This document shows positions 32,852 through 46,500 of a stretch of 64,000 bases of DNA, in pieces. The translations under genes and the position numbers were made by a program. The notes beneath the pieces are model-generated. The model made no database searches, was not told the origin of the DNA, and was given only the letters and a program-made list of their open reading frames with translations. Source of the DNA: Primula veris (lineage: Eukaryota; Streptophyta; Magnoliopsida; Ericales; Primulaceae). The stretch spans positions 10,850,001 to 10,914,000 of the forward strand of contig OY821751.1 of assembly GCA_963682055.1 (NCBI GenBank). Direction: 5' to 3'. Each line of letters begins with the position of its first letter. Position 1 is the first letter of the stretch.

Positions 32852-33199
32852 TTAAGCATTACCGATAGTTTCTCCGTAATAAACTATTTCGGTTCTTCCA
32901 AATCGTGAGTTGTTTTCTTACTTGCTATTATTAAATTCCATTACATTTTTAACAAGTATTTGCATGTTGAAATTATATTTTGAAGGTATCAAAATTATAT
33001 ATGTATATACAACATTGCAAAGTTGCACGTTCAAAAGAGAAAGATTATTTGTGTACTTTGATGAACGTAAACAAAGTGAAATGTTTATATATGTTGATGA
33101 ACGTATAAGATTTTGAAAAAAAGTTTATTTTATTTTTGTGGTCATTATGATATTATATTTAAGATCCAAGTTGAGAAAAAAAAATGATATAAATATATT

Positions 33200-33949
33200 T
33201 GAGAAGTACCGGTACAATTAAAGAGATCTATAGAGTCCACGAAAGATTGGGAAGTCCAATCATAGAAAAGATATTCGGGAAGTGTGAATCCAATGAATAA
33301 AAGAGATCTCTAGCATGCACTTAGGATTGGAAAGTCCAATCTAGATAAATATTTAATTTATATTATCGTATTGATCACACCTTTTAAAATATTTAATATT
33401 TTTATTAGTTCGAGAAGGTTTTAGTTTTCAAGAAACGTTTTATATTACACTATGCTTTGTAAATTTTGTAAAGTTAAAAATATTGATTTTTCGAAAGAAA
33501 ATGATTAAAGGATTAAAATATATTTTCGATATATTGTATTGTAAGGTTTATCGCTCACTAAGCCTTTTAACTTACCCCTCGCTTTTGAAATATTTTCAGG
33601 TATACAGGTTCTAAGGAGTCGTTCTAAAGAGTCAGAGTTAAGTTAGTTGGGAATCAGCCAGACCTTCATAGGATTCCGTTTTATTTCCGCTGCTAATAAA
33701 GTTCCAAGATTATAATTTTCAATTCCTATTTCTTTAGTATTACAAGATCTTTTTAAATAAGTTCCTATCGATATTTGAATTTGATTTTAGCTTTTTAAGA
33801 TATTCAGAAATAAGAACGAATGTTTGAAGTTATTGTTTTAGAGTCTAAATTATTTTTTTAATTATCGTTAAGTTATAGTCTTTCGTCTAGCACGTGTCAA
33901 ACCATGTGTTAGTCGGCCGTGTAGCACCCTTAGATTCTGAGATGTTACA
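33200..33949 (-). repeat. Possible LTR relic interrupted by the Tat insertion
   Basis: Read on the minus strand, 33949 begins TGTAACATCTCAGAATCTAA, then GGGTGCTACACGGCC, which resembles the first bases of many plant gypsy LTRs (TGTAACA...CCCxxAATTTxxGGGTGC). No partner LTR or PBS is found and the right end is arbitrary. The rest of 32857-34700 holds nothing else recognisable apart from a short TA-rich tract at 34205-34228. Confidence 0.35.
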
Positions 33950-34734
33950 ATAACAAACATTTCCCCTTTCTTATTTAGTTTATACTAGTTTGAAATACAA
34001 ATTTGTGCAAATTGATTTAGTTTAAAAAGTTAAATTATATACTCATATTTCACCTTCAGTTCAGATTTATGAAATACTGAGAAACAAATAATTATGAGAA
34101 AAAAACTATTTTTTTTTTACTGTTTTTAAAATTTGTGTTCTATAATTGAGATATTGAGTTGCGTAAACTTATAAAATAATAACAAAATACCTTCTTATAT
34201 GTGTGTGTATATATATATATATATATATTTATTTATTTTTGTCAAAAACTCAAAAATATGTTGTCAAACGGACACCCTTGCATTGTGACTTTGGCTTATT
34301 TACGATTGAAATATTGTTGCAATAAATAGTGCTGCTATGTTGGCTTGATCTCTTGAGCAATACTTATGAGATATTACAGTGATGGACCTGAATAGATTAG
34401 AACTATATATTTATTTTTACCCATATTTTTACTACTGGATACCATGAATGCAAATTATGGAAGCAACAATCACACCGGTGAACCATGAGCTGCTTTCATA
34501 AGCAGACATGTCATGGTTCACCACACTCTCCTTTTATATGCAGTAGATTAACCTGTTTTTATTTAATAAATAAACAAGAATTAGCAACAGGTTCTCTTCC
34601 CTGATTTTGTTATCTTTTATATTGGTCTAGGGCTATGGATCTTCAAAGCAATGATGGATTTTTTGCCCAATTTTTATAGATTCCTGTAATGGATAGTCCC
34701 ACTTTAACTTGTCCGCTAGTCCCAACAGATGCCA

Positions 34735-35045
34735 CGGGGTTTTCTAAAAAATCTCGAGGTGACAATTACAGCTACGAGGAAGACACGATACTAGTTAATG
34801 GATGACTTTGTATAAGCCTAGATGGAGTTGTTGGAACCGGACATAAATTTAGTAAGCTTTGGGATCGAATTCATGGATATTACCATGAGTGTAAGAAGCC
34901 TAGTCATCCTGAAAAAACAAAACATTCTTTAAGCAATCGTTGGTCGACAATTCGAGGTTCCGTCAACAAATTTTGTGGGTGCCTGTCTCAAATTGAACAC
35001 ATGAATCCTAGTGGTTGCGCCGAAGCAGATAAGGCATACATATCT
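34735..35045 (+). pseudogene. NAM-associated / Myb-like domain fragment
   Basis: Conceptual translation gives RGDNYSYEEDTILVNG, a TGA where a Trp codon is expected, then SLDGVVGTGHKFSKLWDRIH, YYHECKKPSH and LSNRWSTIRGSVNKFCGCLS followed by QIE. This matches the trihelix-like domain of plant 'NAM-associated' / glutathione S-transferase T3-like proteins, many of which derive from PIF/Harbinger-type transposons. There is no start codon in context, one nonsense codon, and no C-terminal half. It is a decayed fragment lying about 320 bp upstream of another pseudogene on the same strand. Confidence 0.6.
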
Positions 35046-35369
35046 TTATTATTTGTTTATTGTAAAATAGCTCGAAAAATGTATATAACCTTCTATGTTT
35101 CCATCCATCGATGACTGTAAATCACTATAATCTTTGACTTGTTAGAAAAAGTGGATGTGCTTCCCATTCGTGCGTAGTCTAGACTCTTAAGATTCTTTAT
35201 GTATGCAATTATGCTCACATTCTGAGAGGATTGCGATGGCTTTTGGACTAGTACCATGTGGGTCCTATGATGAGAAACATTATCTTGTAAAAATGTATTC
35301 TTCTTGGGACGAGCTGCTCGCCTCCAATACATTTCCCCAACTAGTGGAATCTAAGTTGTACCTAGTTGA

Positions 35370-36962
35370 GAGTTAAAGAGTAAACTTTTTGCAGAAATAC
35401 AGCATAGAAGTGAGACGACATCTTTATACGGTGTTCGCAACAAAAAGACCATAACAAATGGGAACAATATGGGTACTAGTGACGCAATGAGCAGAACCAG
35501 TTTGATAACATGGCTAGTGAATAATAATTTAATAAGCGAAAACACAAAAGTTTTCTGTGTCAATGAGTCCTTAACAGGACATATTCATCAGGGAGGAATA
35601 TTATGCGGATGTTGCGATAGAATCCACATGCCAGTTAAGTTTGTAATGCATAACATGTTAGACGGTCACAAGAGAAGGCCTTACGAACACTTTCGTGTTC
35701 CAGATGCGTACTCCCCTTATAACTCTCCTAGAAAATGCTTTAAATAGCATGGGAGTGTTTGAGCCTGTTCAGACCAATATCAAATTTCATGATGATATTT
35801 GTCTAATTTGTGTCAATGGGGGTCATTTAATGTGCTGTGACGGATGTAAATCCACTTACCATCATGAATGCATGGAGTTGATGGTAAATTAATCTTTTAT
35901 AGTACCTAAGAATATTACTTGAAAACCTTTTTTTCTGTACGAACTAGCTAATAGTATATTCGTTTATTAACTTTCTTGTTTAATAGGTGGTTCCCGAAGG
36001 GGTTTGGTTATGCCCCTACTGTATCTGCAAATTTTGTAGGAGGGGTCTTTCCTTTCATGATGGCCCTGTTGATGATGTTAAGTGTTTCCAATGCGAAAAG
36101 AAATGTACGCGTATTTGTAAATTATTTTAATGTTATTTCCCAGATTTTGTTACTTAATTATTTAAATTGATTATTATTTTTTATTTTTTTGGAAAGTCGA
36201 TCAAAAGTGTTACCAAGAGCCAACACAACAATGTCTGTACTATAGGAGGGAGCCTCTATGTGACAAAAACTGCAGAAAGGTATGTCCACAAATTAGGCAT
36301 TTTTTGTTAAAAAATAGTTTTCTTTTTTTAAGTTTTTAACACAGTTTTTTTTATTATTGGTGAAAGGTTTACAAGGAACTAAGGAGATTAGACAGCAAGA
36401 ACTAGGAGAGGGTTCACTTGGACTCTTCTTCGACGTAATGATGAAGGTGTTGGTGTTAATTTGACAGTTGATAAATATCAATTTATCGAAAGCCATACTA
36501 AACTTGCTTTTACAAAGGATCTTATGAGGGTGTGTTCGAGCCAGTAACTGACAGGCTTACTGGAATAAATATTGTTGAAAATGCCATGTATAATTGCGGG
36601 TATGCCTTCTTGTTTACTTTAAAATTTTAGTCTTTAAAAAATTATATATATAATTTATTTTTTCTCTAATTGTTTTTTTTTCTTTTGGTAGCTCCAACTG
36701 TAATAGAATCAACTTTATGGGATACTGTCATCCTGGATAGGATGAGGAAATTATATCCATAGCCTCACCAGGTAATTCTTTTTACCTGTTCTTTTACATG
36801 ATAGGTAAAAAATAATTACATTCCGTAAATAAATTTGAGACAATTTTTTTGTGCAGGATTCATGGGAGAGCTTTTGCGGAGTTGCCCTTTCTTGCAACAC
36901 TAGAAAAGTTTAGAGGTCGCGGATATTGCCGGACCCTGATGTCGGTTATTGAAGACGTGAGA
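35370..36962 (+). pseudogene. IDM1-like TDBD-PHD-acetyltransferase pseudogene
   Basis: Exon-like blocks follow the plan of plant IDM1-type histone acetyltransferase/PHD proteins. They comprise a Tify-binding-type domain (LITWLVNNNLISENTKVFC, GGILCGCCDRIH), a PHD finger (ICVNGGHLMCCDGCKSTYHH continuing after an intron into VPEGVWLCPYCICKFC), a second Cys block (KCYQEPTQQCLYYRREPLC), and acetyltransferase pieces (FTWTLLRRNDEG; CFEPVTDRLTG; FAELPFLATLEKFRGRGYCR). Several blocks keep GT-AG borders, for example GTATGT at ~36280 and TGTGCAG before 36858. Lesions are stops before 35469, frameshifts near 36400 and near 36720-36750, and the end is missing after an IED|GTGAGA donor at ~36957. The working protein would bind methylated DNA/histone marks and promote active demethylation; this copy cannot. 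Confidence 0.7.
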
Positions 36963-37140
36963 TTTTGTTCCTTCCGTGTTTTTATTCAGTTTAATACTGT
37001 AATTTCATATTTTCACAGAATATTATATGTAATCACTAAGCAGGCAATGGCAAAGATTGTGAAATCTTTTCTAAACTGCTCCCCTTTCAAATCCATTACC
37101 ATTCGGATATATCTGATTTCGGGTGAAATCAACTCCTAAT

Positions 37141-40100
37141 CTAATAGCATGTCACAAAACCATTCACGGTTTGATACAACTCAACCCATGTTTAGTTTAA
37201 TGAAGTATACTTCTTATTTTATTACATATATATACTGATACAAAAATCGTTTTCTTAAAATAATTCTTCTATCCACTTTTGTTTTTGTCCAAAAGAATTG
37301 CTTGCTTGTAGATTTCCAGAACAAAAAACAGGAACCAGAAAAGATAACGATCTTACGTAAAGCTAAATATCTATGTAAAATTTATATTAGAACAGTATTT
37401 TCTGTTCCGGAAAACTATAAGGAACATTTCAATACTTCACTATCTGACATTCCGGCAAAAGAAACTTGGCTTTTCATCTGACCATTACATCAACAGCTAG
37501 TCGTGAAGTGCGCTACACTTATCGTATGCTTTAGTTACATCAATGCCACTCCCAGGGATATTATCATTAAGACCCTTACAAGATCTTATTGCTTTTGGGA
37601 ACTTACAGAACATACCAATTTATTTATCAGTTTCTTTGTAATTTAGAAGTCCCAAATTTGGTCCTTCCATTTACTATTGAAAGCTTCAGCTGGTGGGTTA
37701 ATAAACATAAATTCACAGTAGTTGCCCATTAAGACAATATTACCCGAGAATTAATGGAACGGAATACACTAACATTTCATAATTCAGTGCTGTTACATAA
37801 AGCCCCCTCACCTAATCAAAGTTCTATTTTTCTCTCTTTAGGTCTTTCTAAATCTAAGCAAATATTGTTACTATATAGTATTGGTAAAGAATAAATATAT
37901 AACTGAACTGGGCTAAATTAAGTACTTGCACAGCGGTTTAAAATTACAGGCAAACAAGATCTATATTTTACTGACTTTAGAGTTTAAACTTCATCAAAAT
38001 TTTCTCTTGCACCAGTGCTTATGTAATATTTTACTCTCTAAGTTAAACATGGGGAAGGTGTGAAATATCTTATTTATTTAGTTTATAAGTTTGTCTACTA
38101 AATTCGGAAGATTAACCTGATATAATGCATGCATATAGTAAAACACTAGAAAAATGTCGAATTTGGATTAATTTTCTTTATTATACGAGCACAATACAAA
38201 GTGAACCACAATAATATTTTTAAATTCTCCCCCCAAATTGCAAAGTTAGTATTGTACATTTTTTTTGAACATACCTTTTCTAAATGAAAGGTATATATGG
38301 GGTACTGCAGTATGCAATTTTTAAGATCGCACGAAACTTTGAAAGGGTAAACTGTGATTCATGTTACATCTGATGATAACAAACAAACATGTCTGTAGTT
38401 AACTGTATAACAAACTAACATACTTGAAAGGACCAAAAAATGAAAAGAACTAGAGACACGGTAGCTTATGTTTTCTCTATCTAGTAGTTCAGTTCAAGTT
38501 TTTTTCCAATTCTCAAAGATTTTTCTTGTTCGTAACCGGTAGCTTACATGTATATTTACTTGATTTTTCCATTTTCATGTAGAGGGATATTGGTGAGGGA
38601 AGTTCGTAATCACAATGAGGATCCTCGAGAGAATAACTGAATGTCAAAGAGCACCTTAATGAAACTTCATTTCCTTAATGTTCCTTTTTTTTTTCGCGAG
38701 AGTGAAATTTTATCGCAGGCTTGAAACTGATGTTTAGAACTATAGTTAGCCAGTTAGTTTGATGTTGTTTTCTTCCCTTCTGTTAATCAGCAGCAATTAC
38801 CAAAATCTGAATGTTTGCGTATCATTAATTTTCCATATAGAAAACAGCTCTTTGCTATAGATTGTTGTTTCTCACAGTTATCGTAGTTAAATTTTTTGGA
38901 GTTAAAAGTGGTTAATTTGATGTCGAGGTGACATGCAGTTTAGAGTTTAAATTATGGTGATCAATAATATGCTTTTGAAAATTTGGAGAAACATCATCTC
39001 TAATTCTCTATGATTAAGAAAGTTTCTTTTCCATTTCCACAATATAGCCTCTAGAGCCTTTTATCAAATATCTCTACTGGAGTCTATCGATGTTTTGCAA
39101 TAAATTAATTTTTTATATTTAATAGTATTATATACATATTGAAAAAAGAGTTAATATATGAAAATAGTGTTATGAAAATGGTGTTATATTCTTAGTGTTA
39201 TAACTTTTTGATATTCTTTTGGTACTTATATATATATATATATTAATGTTTGTTATCGGTTTTATGGGGTTATACAGTGTCTCCACCTAGTTATATGTGC
39301 TAGTACATGAAAACGATCCTTGTCAATTTTTTTGCACAATTTAATTGGCCCTTGTTCTCTTGCGTATGCTACTAAATACTAATTAAGACATATCTATTGA
39401 ACCAAAAACTGAAGATATATAAATGTTTCACTGAGTAACATGATAATGATTTTTTGAGAAATGTTCTTTTTAAAATACGTCGTTAGAAAAAGGTGTTTTG
39501 GGAGCTAATACAACAATGCAACATTATTGGAAACTATAATGTGTAAAGCGGATAAGTATGTGATAAAGGTTTACAAATATGTAAAACATGATGAACAACG
39601 AAAAACTGGCACTCTTTTGAGACATAGAAATGATAGAATATGTGATCGCGAAAATGCAGAGGCTAATTAAAGTTGTGAAAACACATAAGATACAACCCGC
39701 TCTTTAATTTTTAACTTGATCCACGCAGGAGCCCGTAATTTTTGATTAATGAGAGTAATTATGCAAATGAGCACCTTACAATACAAATTTCTTTCAAAAA
39801 AAATTGATGCACTTTTGTTTCGGAAAAACGTATAACATGCCCAAAACCACTAAAAAAAAAGTGTTAAATAGCAATCCTAACAATCGGAAATCTGAGCATA
39901 ATTATCTTTGATTTCGTTTGATCTTTGATGGATTAGTTGATTTCAATAGTCTTGAAGCTTCTTGCACTACTTTTTATCGTCACTTCTTTCACCAAGTCTA
40001 GGACCTCTTGCATGATTTTTATCTTTAATTTACTGATCTCGCGCACTAAGTTTATAGAAGTTGACACTTGACAGTGGTTACAAGGATGAGTTTCAAACAA

Positions 40101-43100
40101 AATGATAAACATAAAAAAAATATTGTTTTTTGTTTTATTTCCCTTGTCTCTAGATAGAGAATTGTTCAATTAGTTTCAATTATATATGATGACGCTTCTT
40201 ACCTTCTCCCCAATAAAGTGCTTGCATGGGAAATTGCGACAATTTTGTCTTCCAACGACCTAATGTAGCAAAGTTTTTGTCGATTAATGACGGTTTCATG
40301 ACAACTTCCTCATAGCCACGGTTTGGACTTAGCAATTTTCACTTTCGTTTTATATTTGATTATACTAGTTGTTTCACTAAAAAAATTGTCAGGACCTAGT
40401 TGAGAGATAAGAGTAAACTTTTTTGCAAAGCCTTTAACAGACGAGGTTTTAATTTTTGTTTGTATCACTTCACCAATTTCAATATTTCTTTTTTCCTTAT
40501 AAATGTGATGCTGATGATTTTCTATTTGAATCCTCATCGTTGACACCATTTGGATCTTCTGATTGATTCTTGAGAGAATATTCAGAAATGTTAGATTTGT
40601 GAACTTATTAGATATGTTTTTTCATGTAATCATAAGTCTAAATGTCTAATAATATGAAAAAATCAACACATCTAATTTATGCTTCCTAATTAAGATAGCC
40701 TAGCTAGCTAATAGGAACACTAGTTCGCATAAAAAAAAAATACACCATAGCATTGGGATATGAAACTTTTAGCACGTTGGTGTTCACGTAATAAATTTCA
40801 TGTTATATTAGTTAAATTTAGATTAGACCGTAAGGAGAGGTGGTGGGAAAGAATTTTCATTAAAGCATTTTCAACACTAGTGTCTTCAATCACTAATAAT
40901 ACATCTACTAATTAATATAGTTGGGGAAAAAACGCTAGCCATTAGTATGTCCAACAATAGAACCTATATATACAAAATAATACTCACTAAATTAATAAAT
41001 TTTCTAAAAAAATATTTCGATAAACTAACAAAGATAATAAAATTTTGAAAGATGTTATATAAATATTTAGTCCTAACAATATCATAAATTAATAATTTTT
41101 CAAAATAACAAATAGTAATAGAACGTTATAGTAAAATATGACTCTATAGTCATTTTTTTAATTAAAATATATATCTACTTCAATAATATTATCTCTAACT
41201 TTTCTTATTGCGTCTCAAAACTCTTGTTTTATGTTTACGGACTGCACCAAAAAATTATGAAATTCTATACACGATTAAACAATAACTTGTACTACTTTAT
41301 TCAATAATGTTTAACATAAAAATGATCAGGCATATTAAATATATATAATATATATTCTTAGTTAGCTATACGGTTTAACATGTAACAAAATTTATACTTA
41401 ATCTTAGTAATTGAAATAATGTGTTTGCTTTTACTAACGAGTTTAACAAGCATTCTTAGTAATTTATAATGAGTTAATTTATGTTATGAACGAGTTTATT
41501 TATTGAATCGACAAAAACCTCTCTAGAATAATAATTATTAATTTATTGATTAATTAATACCTCTCTAAATTAATAAAATTTCATGGTCCCGATATTATTA
41601 ATTTATAGAGATTTTACTGTAATTCCAATTTATGTTTTCTTTAAATTAAACTTGAACTTTACTATAAAATATACTACATTGTCCTTAAATTTGATTTTGT
41701 GATAATTTATAACTAATTTTACGCTTTTTAATGTCGGAACTTGTGTTTTTGTAAAGCTCATAAAAAACGATTCAATGATTCTTTAGCATTTTAAAACACT
41801 CATTAAGTGATAATTTTTTTTTATTAGTTGGAGAATGTTAAGTATTTTATGTCACGTGTACTCAGTGCCGGTCCAAGTGCTACAAGCACCTCAACCGATT
41901 TTTTTTTTGCGCCTTAACTTTTTTTTTCGTCTTGCCAAAAATAATAACTAAAATATAAAACAAACACTAAATAAAATCAATTAAGATGATATCGATTTTT
42001 TTAATTGACATATTAGAGCATTTCTATATTTTTTTTAATTTAAAAAAATCCATTATTACTCAGAAAGACAATCTCTTTTTTTTTTTTTTATGGTTATATC
42101 ATCCAATTTTGTAAGTTAGATAAAAAGTAATGTAATTACTAAAATATATAGCAATTCTAGTTGAAATTGTAGAGCTCCAACCTAACATATTAAAGGTACT
42201 GGGTTCGAATCCTAGGAGAAGCGCGTTCCATTTATTTCATGTCCATTGGGCCGGCAATGCGTGTACTTTAATAGTAAGGTTATTGATTCCACAAAGATAA
42301 TCCATTTTTTAAATTGAAGTTATGTGTCCAAATTTTTTTTTTAGTTCCAATCAATTGACTTAAAAAAAAAGAGATTAAAAAATAATTTATAATGTATACG
42401 GAAAAGATATTAAAATTTGAAAAAAGAGATTACAAGTTATTTATAAACTTAAAAAAAAAAATTATTATATACAAAAAAAAATATCAAAGTGTAAAAAAAA
42501 ACTTAAAAGCTGTTTTTTTAAGTTTTTTTTTAGTGTTTGTTTAAATTATTAAGTAAAAAAAAAAGATACCAAAAAGTTACGAAAACAATATTTTTTTTAT
42601 CATTTGTAAGGTGACCTACACTTAAAAATCTTATGAGAGTAGTGATATATGAACAAATTTTTTTATTAAAATATGACATGCTACCAACGAGCCCTTGAGT
42701 CTTGTTACTATTTACATAAATGACTATTTTTTACGACATCTAAAACGATTATATATGGTATTAGGCGGTCGTTTTATCTTCGATTTAAGGAGATGACAAG
42801 ACTTTGTTTTATATATACAATCCAAATCTAAGTCTTCTGGCTCATATATAATCTATCAAAACAAAACATTAGTATTAATATTTACAATTGAAGTTGGTGA
42901 AAGAACCTAGCATCAAATTTAGCTCCAAAAGTTTTACAAAATTGTAAATTTTTGCGATTGACATTTTCTTTTCTTTTGTTAAGTCTTTTTAGATTCTATA
43001 TATACATTTCTAGTTTCAAATGGTAAAACAACGTGCACTCGAGAAATTTTTGTTTAGGATTTATGATCTTGGTGTTTAGAAAAATATATCTTCTTACTTT

Positions 43101-43480
43101 TAAAATAACTTCACATTGTATTTCGTCATTTAAAAAAGGCATTTCATTATTTTCCTAAAATATAATTTAGCAAAGAAATATTAATATTCACTAGGAGTAA
43201 ACTACAATCAGACGTGAAAATGTAATTTATCAAGAATAACAAATAGCCCAAAATTACAACATTACGTTACGTTACATTAAATAAAATAAAAGAAAAAGTC
43301 TAAGTAGGGAGGGTCATAGCCGCCTAAACCAAAAATAAAAAAAAAAATAAAAAAAACCCAAAGAAGACTTTACGATACTATTTATGTCATTAATATTATA
43401 ATTTTCTTTTATTTTTCTTCTTGTTTTCAACCCACACCCCCCAAAATCAGAAAAACAAAGGCTCATAAAAAAAATAAGCA
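37141..43480. other. Gene-poor AT-rich DNA
   Basis: No coding region with family resemblance is seen on either strand; the longest ORFs (about 80-95 codons) are AT-driven. The stretch at about 41510-41640 contains CCTCTCTAAATTAATAAAAT and ATTAATTTATAGAGATTTTA, a partial inverted repeat common in plant MITE relics. Numerous A or T homopolymers lie at 41900-42600. Confidence 0.55.
42150..42290 (+). repeat. tRNA-derived SINE-like relic
   Basis: GGTTCGAATCC at 42202-42212 is a perfect Pol III B box, preceded about 40 bp upstream by TTGAAATTGTAGAGCTCC, reminiscent of an A box. No proper cloverleaf can be drawn, so it is not a tRNA gene. A tRNA-derived SINE fragment fits best. Confidence 0.35.
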
Positions 43481-43489
43481 AATATCCAA

Positions 43490-43562
43490 AACCAAACCCT
43501 AACTTTCTCTCTCTAACCAAACCCCTTTTCGATCGATCTCTTCAGATCTGCCAATTATTTAG
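43490..43562 (+). promoter_or_regulatory. SMG7: Predicted non-coding first exon of SMG7
   Basis: CCAAACCCTAACTTTCTCTC and following CT-rich sequence is typical of plant 5' leaders. It ends ATTTAG before GTATTTTATC, a usable donor, and the next good acceptor on the same strand before the coding ATG is TTATGCTGCAG at 47165. Start of transcription is not defined. Prediction only. Confidence 0.45.
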
Positions 43563-46500
43563 GTATTTTATCATTATACTTTTTTTTATATGTTTATTTA
43601 CAGATTTATGTTTATTTGTATATATAATTTGTGTTTATTTGTATGTGTTTCGTGTATTTGGGCTATTTTGCTTCTGGGTTTTTGTTTTTTGTATGAATTA
43701 GTATCTGATTTGCGTTTATGTTTAGGTTTGTTTAGTTGTTTGTATTGATTTGGGGAATATTGTGTTAATTGTTTTATTAACTTTTATATTTAGGTAATTA
43801 ATTATTTTACAGTTTTTTATATGTATATATAGAGATTTATGTTTATTTGTATGTATAATTTGTGTTTTTTGTATGTGTTTCGTGTATTTGATCATTTTTG
43901 CTTCTGGGTTTTTGTTTTTTGTACTATAAATTAGTGTCTGATTTGCGTTTATATTTAGGTTTGTTTAGTTGTTTTTATTAATTTGTGGGAATATTTAGGT
44001 TTGTGCTAGAATTTAGGTAATTAATCATTATACAGTTTTTTTTATATTCATATATAGAGATTTATGTTTATTTTTGTATATAATTTGTGTTTTTTGTAAT
44101 TATTTCGTGTAATTAGGCGTTTTTGCTTATGGGTTTTTTGTTTTTTGTATGAATTAGTATTTGATTTGCGTTTATATTTAGGTTTGTTTAATTGTGTGTA
44201 TTAATTTGGGGGAATATTGTGTTAATTGTTTTTGTTAACTTTTATATATAGGTTTCTTTAATTGCGTGTAATGATTTGGGGGAATATTGTATAGTTTAGG
44301 TTTTTGTTTGTGTTTCGTGTATTTGGGCAATTTTGTTTCTGGGTTTTTTATTTTTGTTTCTGGGTTTCTTGGTTTTGTTTATTTATGTTCTGGGTTTTGT
44401 TTTTTTGTACGAATTAGTATCTGATTTGCGTTAATCTTTAGGTTTATTTATTTGTTTGTGTTGATTTTGGGGAATATTTTGTTAATTTGGTTTTTAGCTT
44501 TTATATTTAGGTTCATCTAATTGTGTGTATTGATCTGTGGGAATATTGTGTTAATTGGTTTTTTAGCTTTTATACTTAGCTTCATCTAATTGTGTGTATT
44601 GATTTTGGGGAATATTGTGTTAATTTTTTTTTAATTTTGTTTTTACTTTTTTGCTTTGTGTATGTTGTATATTTGATGTATAGGTTCGATTGGTTGACTT
44701 TATGGTTTATTTTATGTGTAATCTTGATTATTTTATTGCCCTTTATTGCTGTAAATTAGCTAGTCATAGGCCTGTGATATTTGCCATCAGCTAAATTTTT
44801 TTGTTGAAATAAAAATTTTGTTTAAGTTTTTTGAATGACTATCTTGGTTTATAGGTGGTTGACCATGATTTATTGGTAGTCAGTTTTGTTTTTATGTCTT
44901 GATTATTTTAGTGCCTATGATTGTTGTTAATTAGACTAATGGTGTAGTTGTAAGATTCAGTTATCATAGGCCTATTTAGTTGTAAGATATTTGCCATCAG
45001 CTTATTTTTCTGTTGAAATAAGAATTTTGTTCAAGTTCTTTTGAAAGAATATCTTAGCTATATGTGGTTGACCAGAATTTATCGCTATTTGATTTTGTTT
45101 TAAAATTTTAATGGGAGCTCAAACAGCGTGTTTGTCATTTAATTTTCTGATTATAGCAGTTGTTTTAAAGTTAGAGGATTAAGCTGTATTTATTGGTGTT
45201 TTGGGTTTCTTTTGAGTACAAAATTAGCTGATAAGAGTTTTATTGTCTAACTGGTGTTCGGATTGTACTATAAACACGTCTATGACTCATAGTTTTGGTT
45301 GTGGCTTGCTTCTTTCACTTTCATGTTGATTTTCTATGAGCTGATGAGGAATAATATAGTGGGATATTGAAGCCTATTTTTGTGTGGAAATACGGATTTT
45401 GTGAAGTTGCTTTTTGAAGGACAGTCTTGGGTTATAGGTGGTTGACGTGGATTGAAGTAGGTAGTTAGTTTTGTTTCGAAATTTAGTGGAAGTTTTTGAG
45501 CATGGTTGTTTTTATTCATTTATCAAAAGCTGTTGTTTTTAGGGTTAGAGGATTAAGCTGTATTTATTGGTGTTTTGTGATTCTTTTGAGTACAAAAGTA
45601 GCTGACAAAAGTTTTATCGCCAAGGTTGCATCGTTTGTTAAGTATTTAACTAGTGTTATAATTGTAGTATGTCACTGTAAAGACGTCTATGACTTAATAG
45701 TCATCGCTTTTTCACCTTAATGTTGATTTTATAGTAGCCGATGAAGAGTAATATAGTCGGATGTTGTAGCTTATCTTTGTGTGGAAGTACGGATTTTATG
45801 AAGTTGCTTTTTGAAGGACAGTCTTGGTTTATAGGTGGTTGGCGTGGATTGAAGTAGGTAGTCAATTTTGTTTCGAAATTTGGTTGAAGCTTTTCATTAT
45901 AGTTGTTTTTTATTTATTTTATAAAAGCAGTTGTTTTGAGTGCTGGAGGTTTAAGCTGTAAATATTATTTTATAAAAGTCTTATTGCCAAGGTCGCATTA
46001 TTTGTCTAACTAGTCATAACAATTGTAGTAAAACATGTCTCTGACTCATAGTTCTTGCTGTGTTTTCGTCACTTCATGTCGGTTTTCTACGAGCTGATGA
46101 GAAATAATAGAGTAGGATGTTGTAGCTTCTGTGTGAAATAAGAATTTTAGTTGCTTTTTGAAGGAAAACCTTGGTTTATTGGTTGTTGACCTGGATTTTA
46201 GTAGGTAGTCAATTTTGTTTTGAAATTTAATGGAAGCTCAAATAGCATGTTTTCCCTTTGTTAATTACTGGATCACTAAGCTGCATTGAATGGTGTACTG
46301 GGTGGGTTTCTTTGAGGAGCAGAGTTTCCCGCTGAAGGCATTATGGCAAAAAAGCGCATCATTTGTTCAACTAGTAGTGAAAACTAAAGTAAGTCACTGA
46401 AAACATGTTGATGACTCAGAGACTTGTAGTCATCTTGTTGGTTGTGGCTTGTGTTTTGTCACCTTATGTTAGTTTTTCATACAGATATAGAGTCATTAGC

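Noticed and set aside
41866..41960. Start of a hAT-like element (CAGTGCCGGTCC)
   Set aside because: No matching inverted end or 8-bp duplication located.
42195..42215. tRNA gene
   Set aside because: Only a B-box-like GGTTCGAATCC is good; no acceptor stem or proper anticodon arm can be built.
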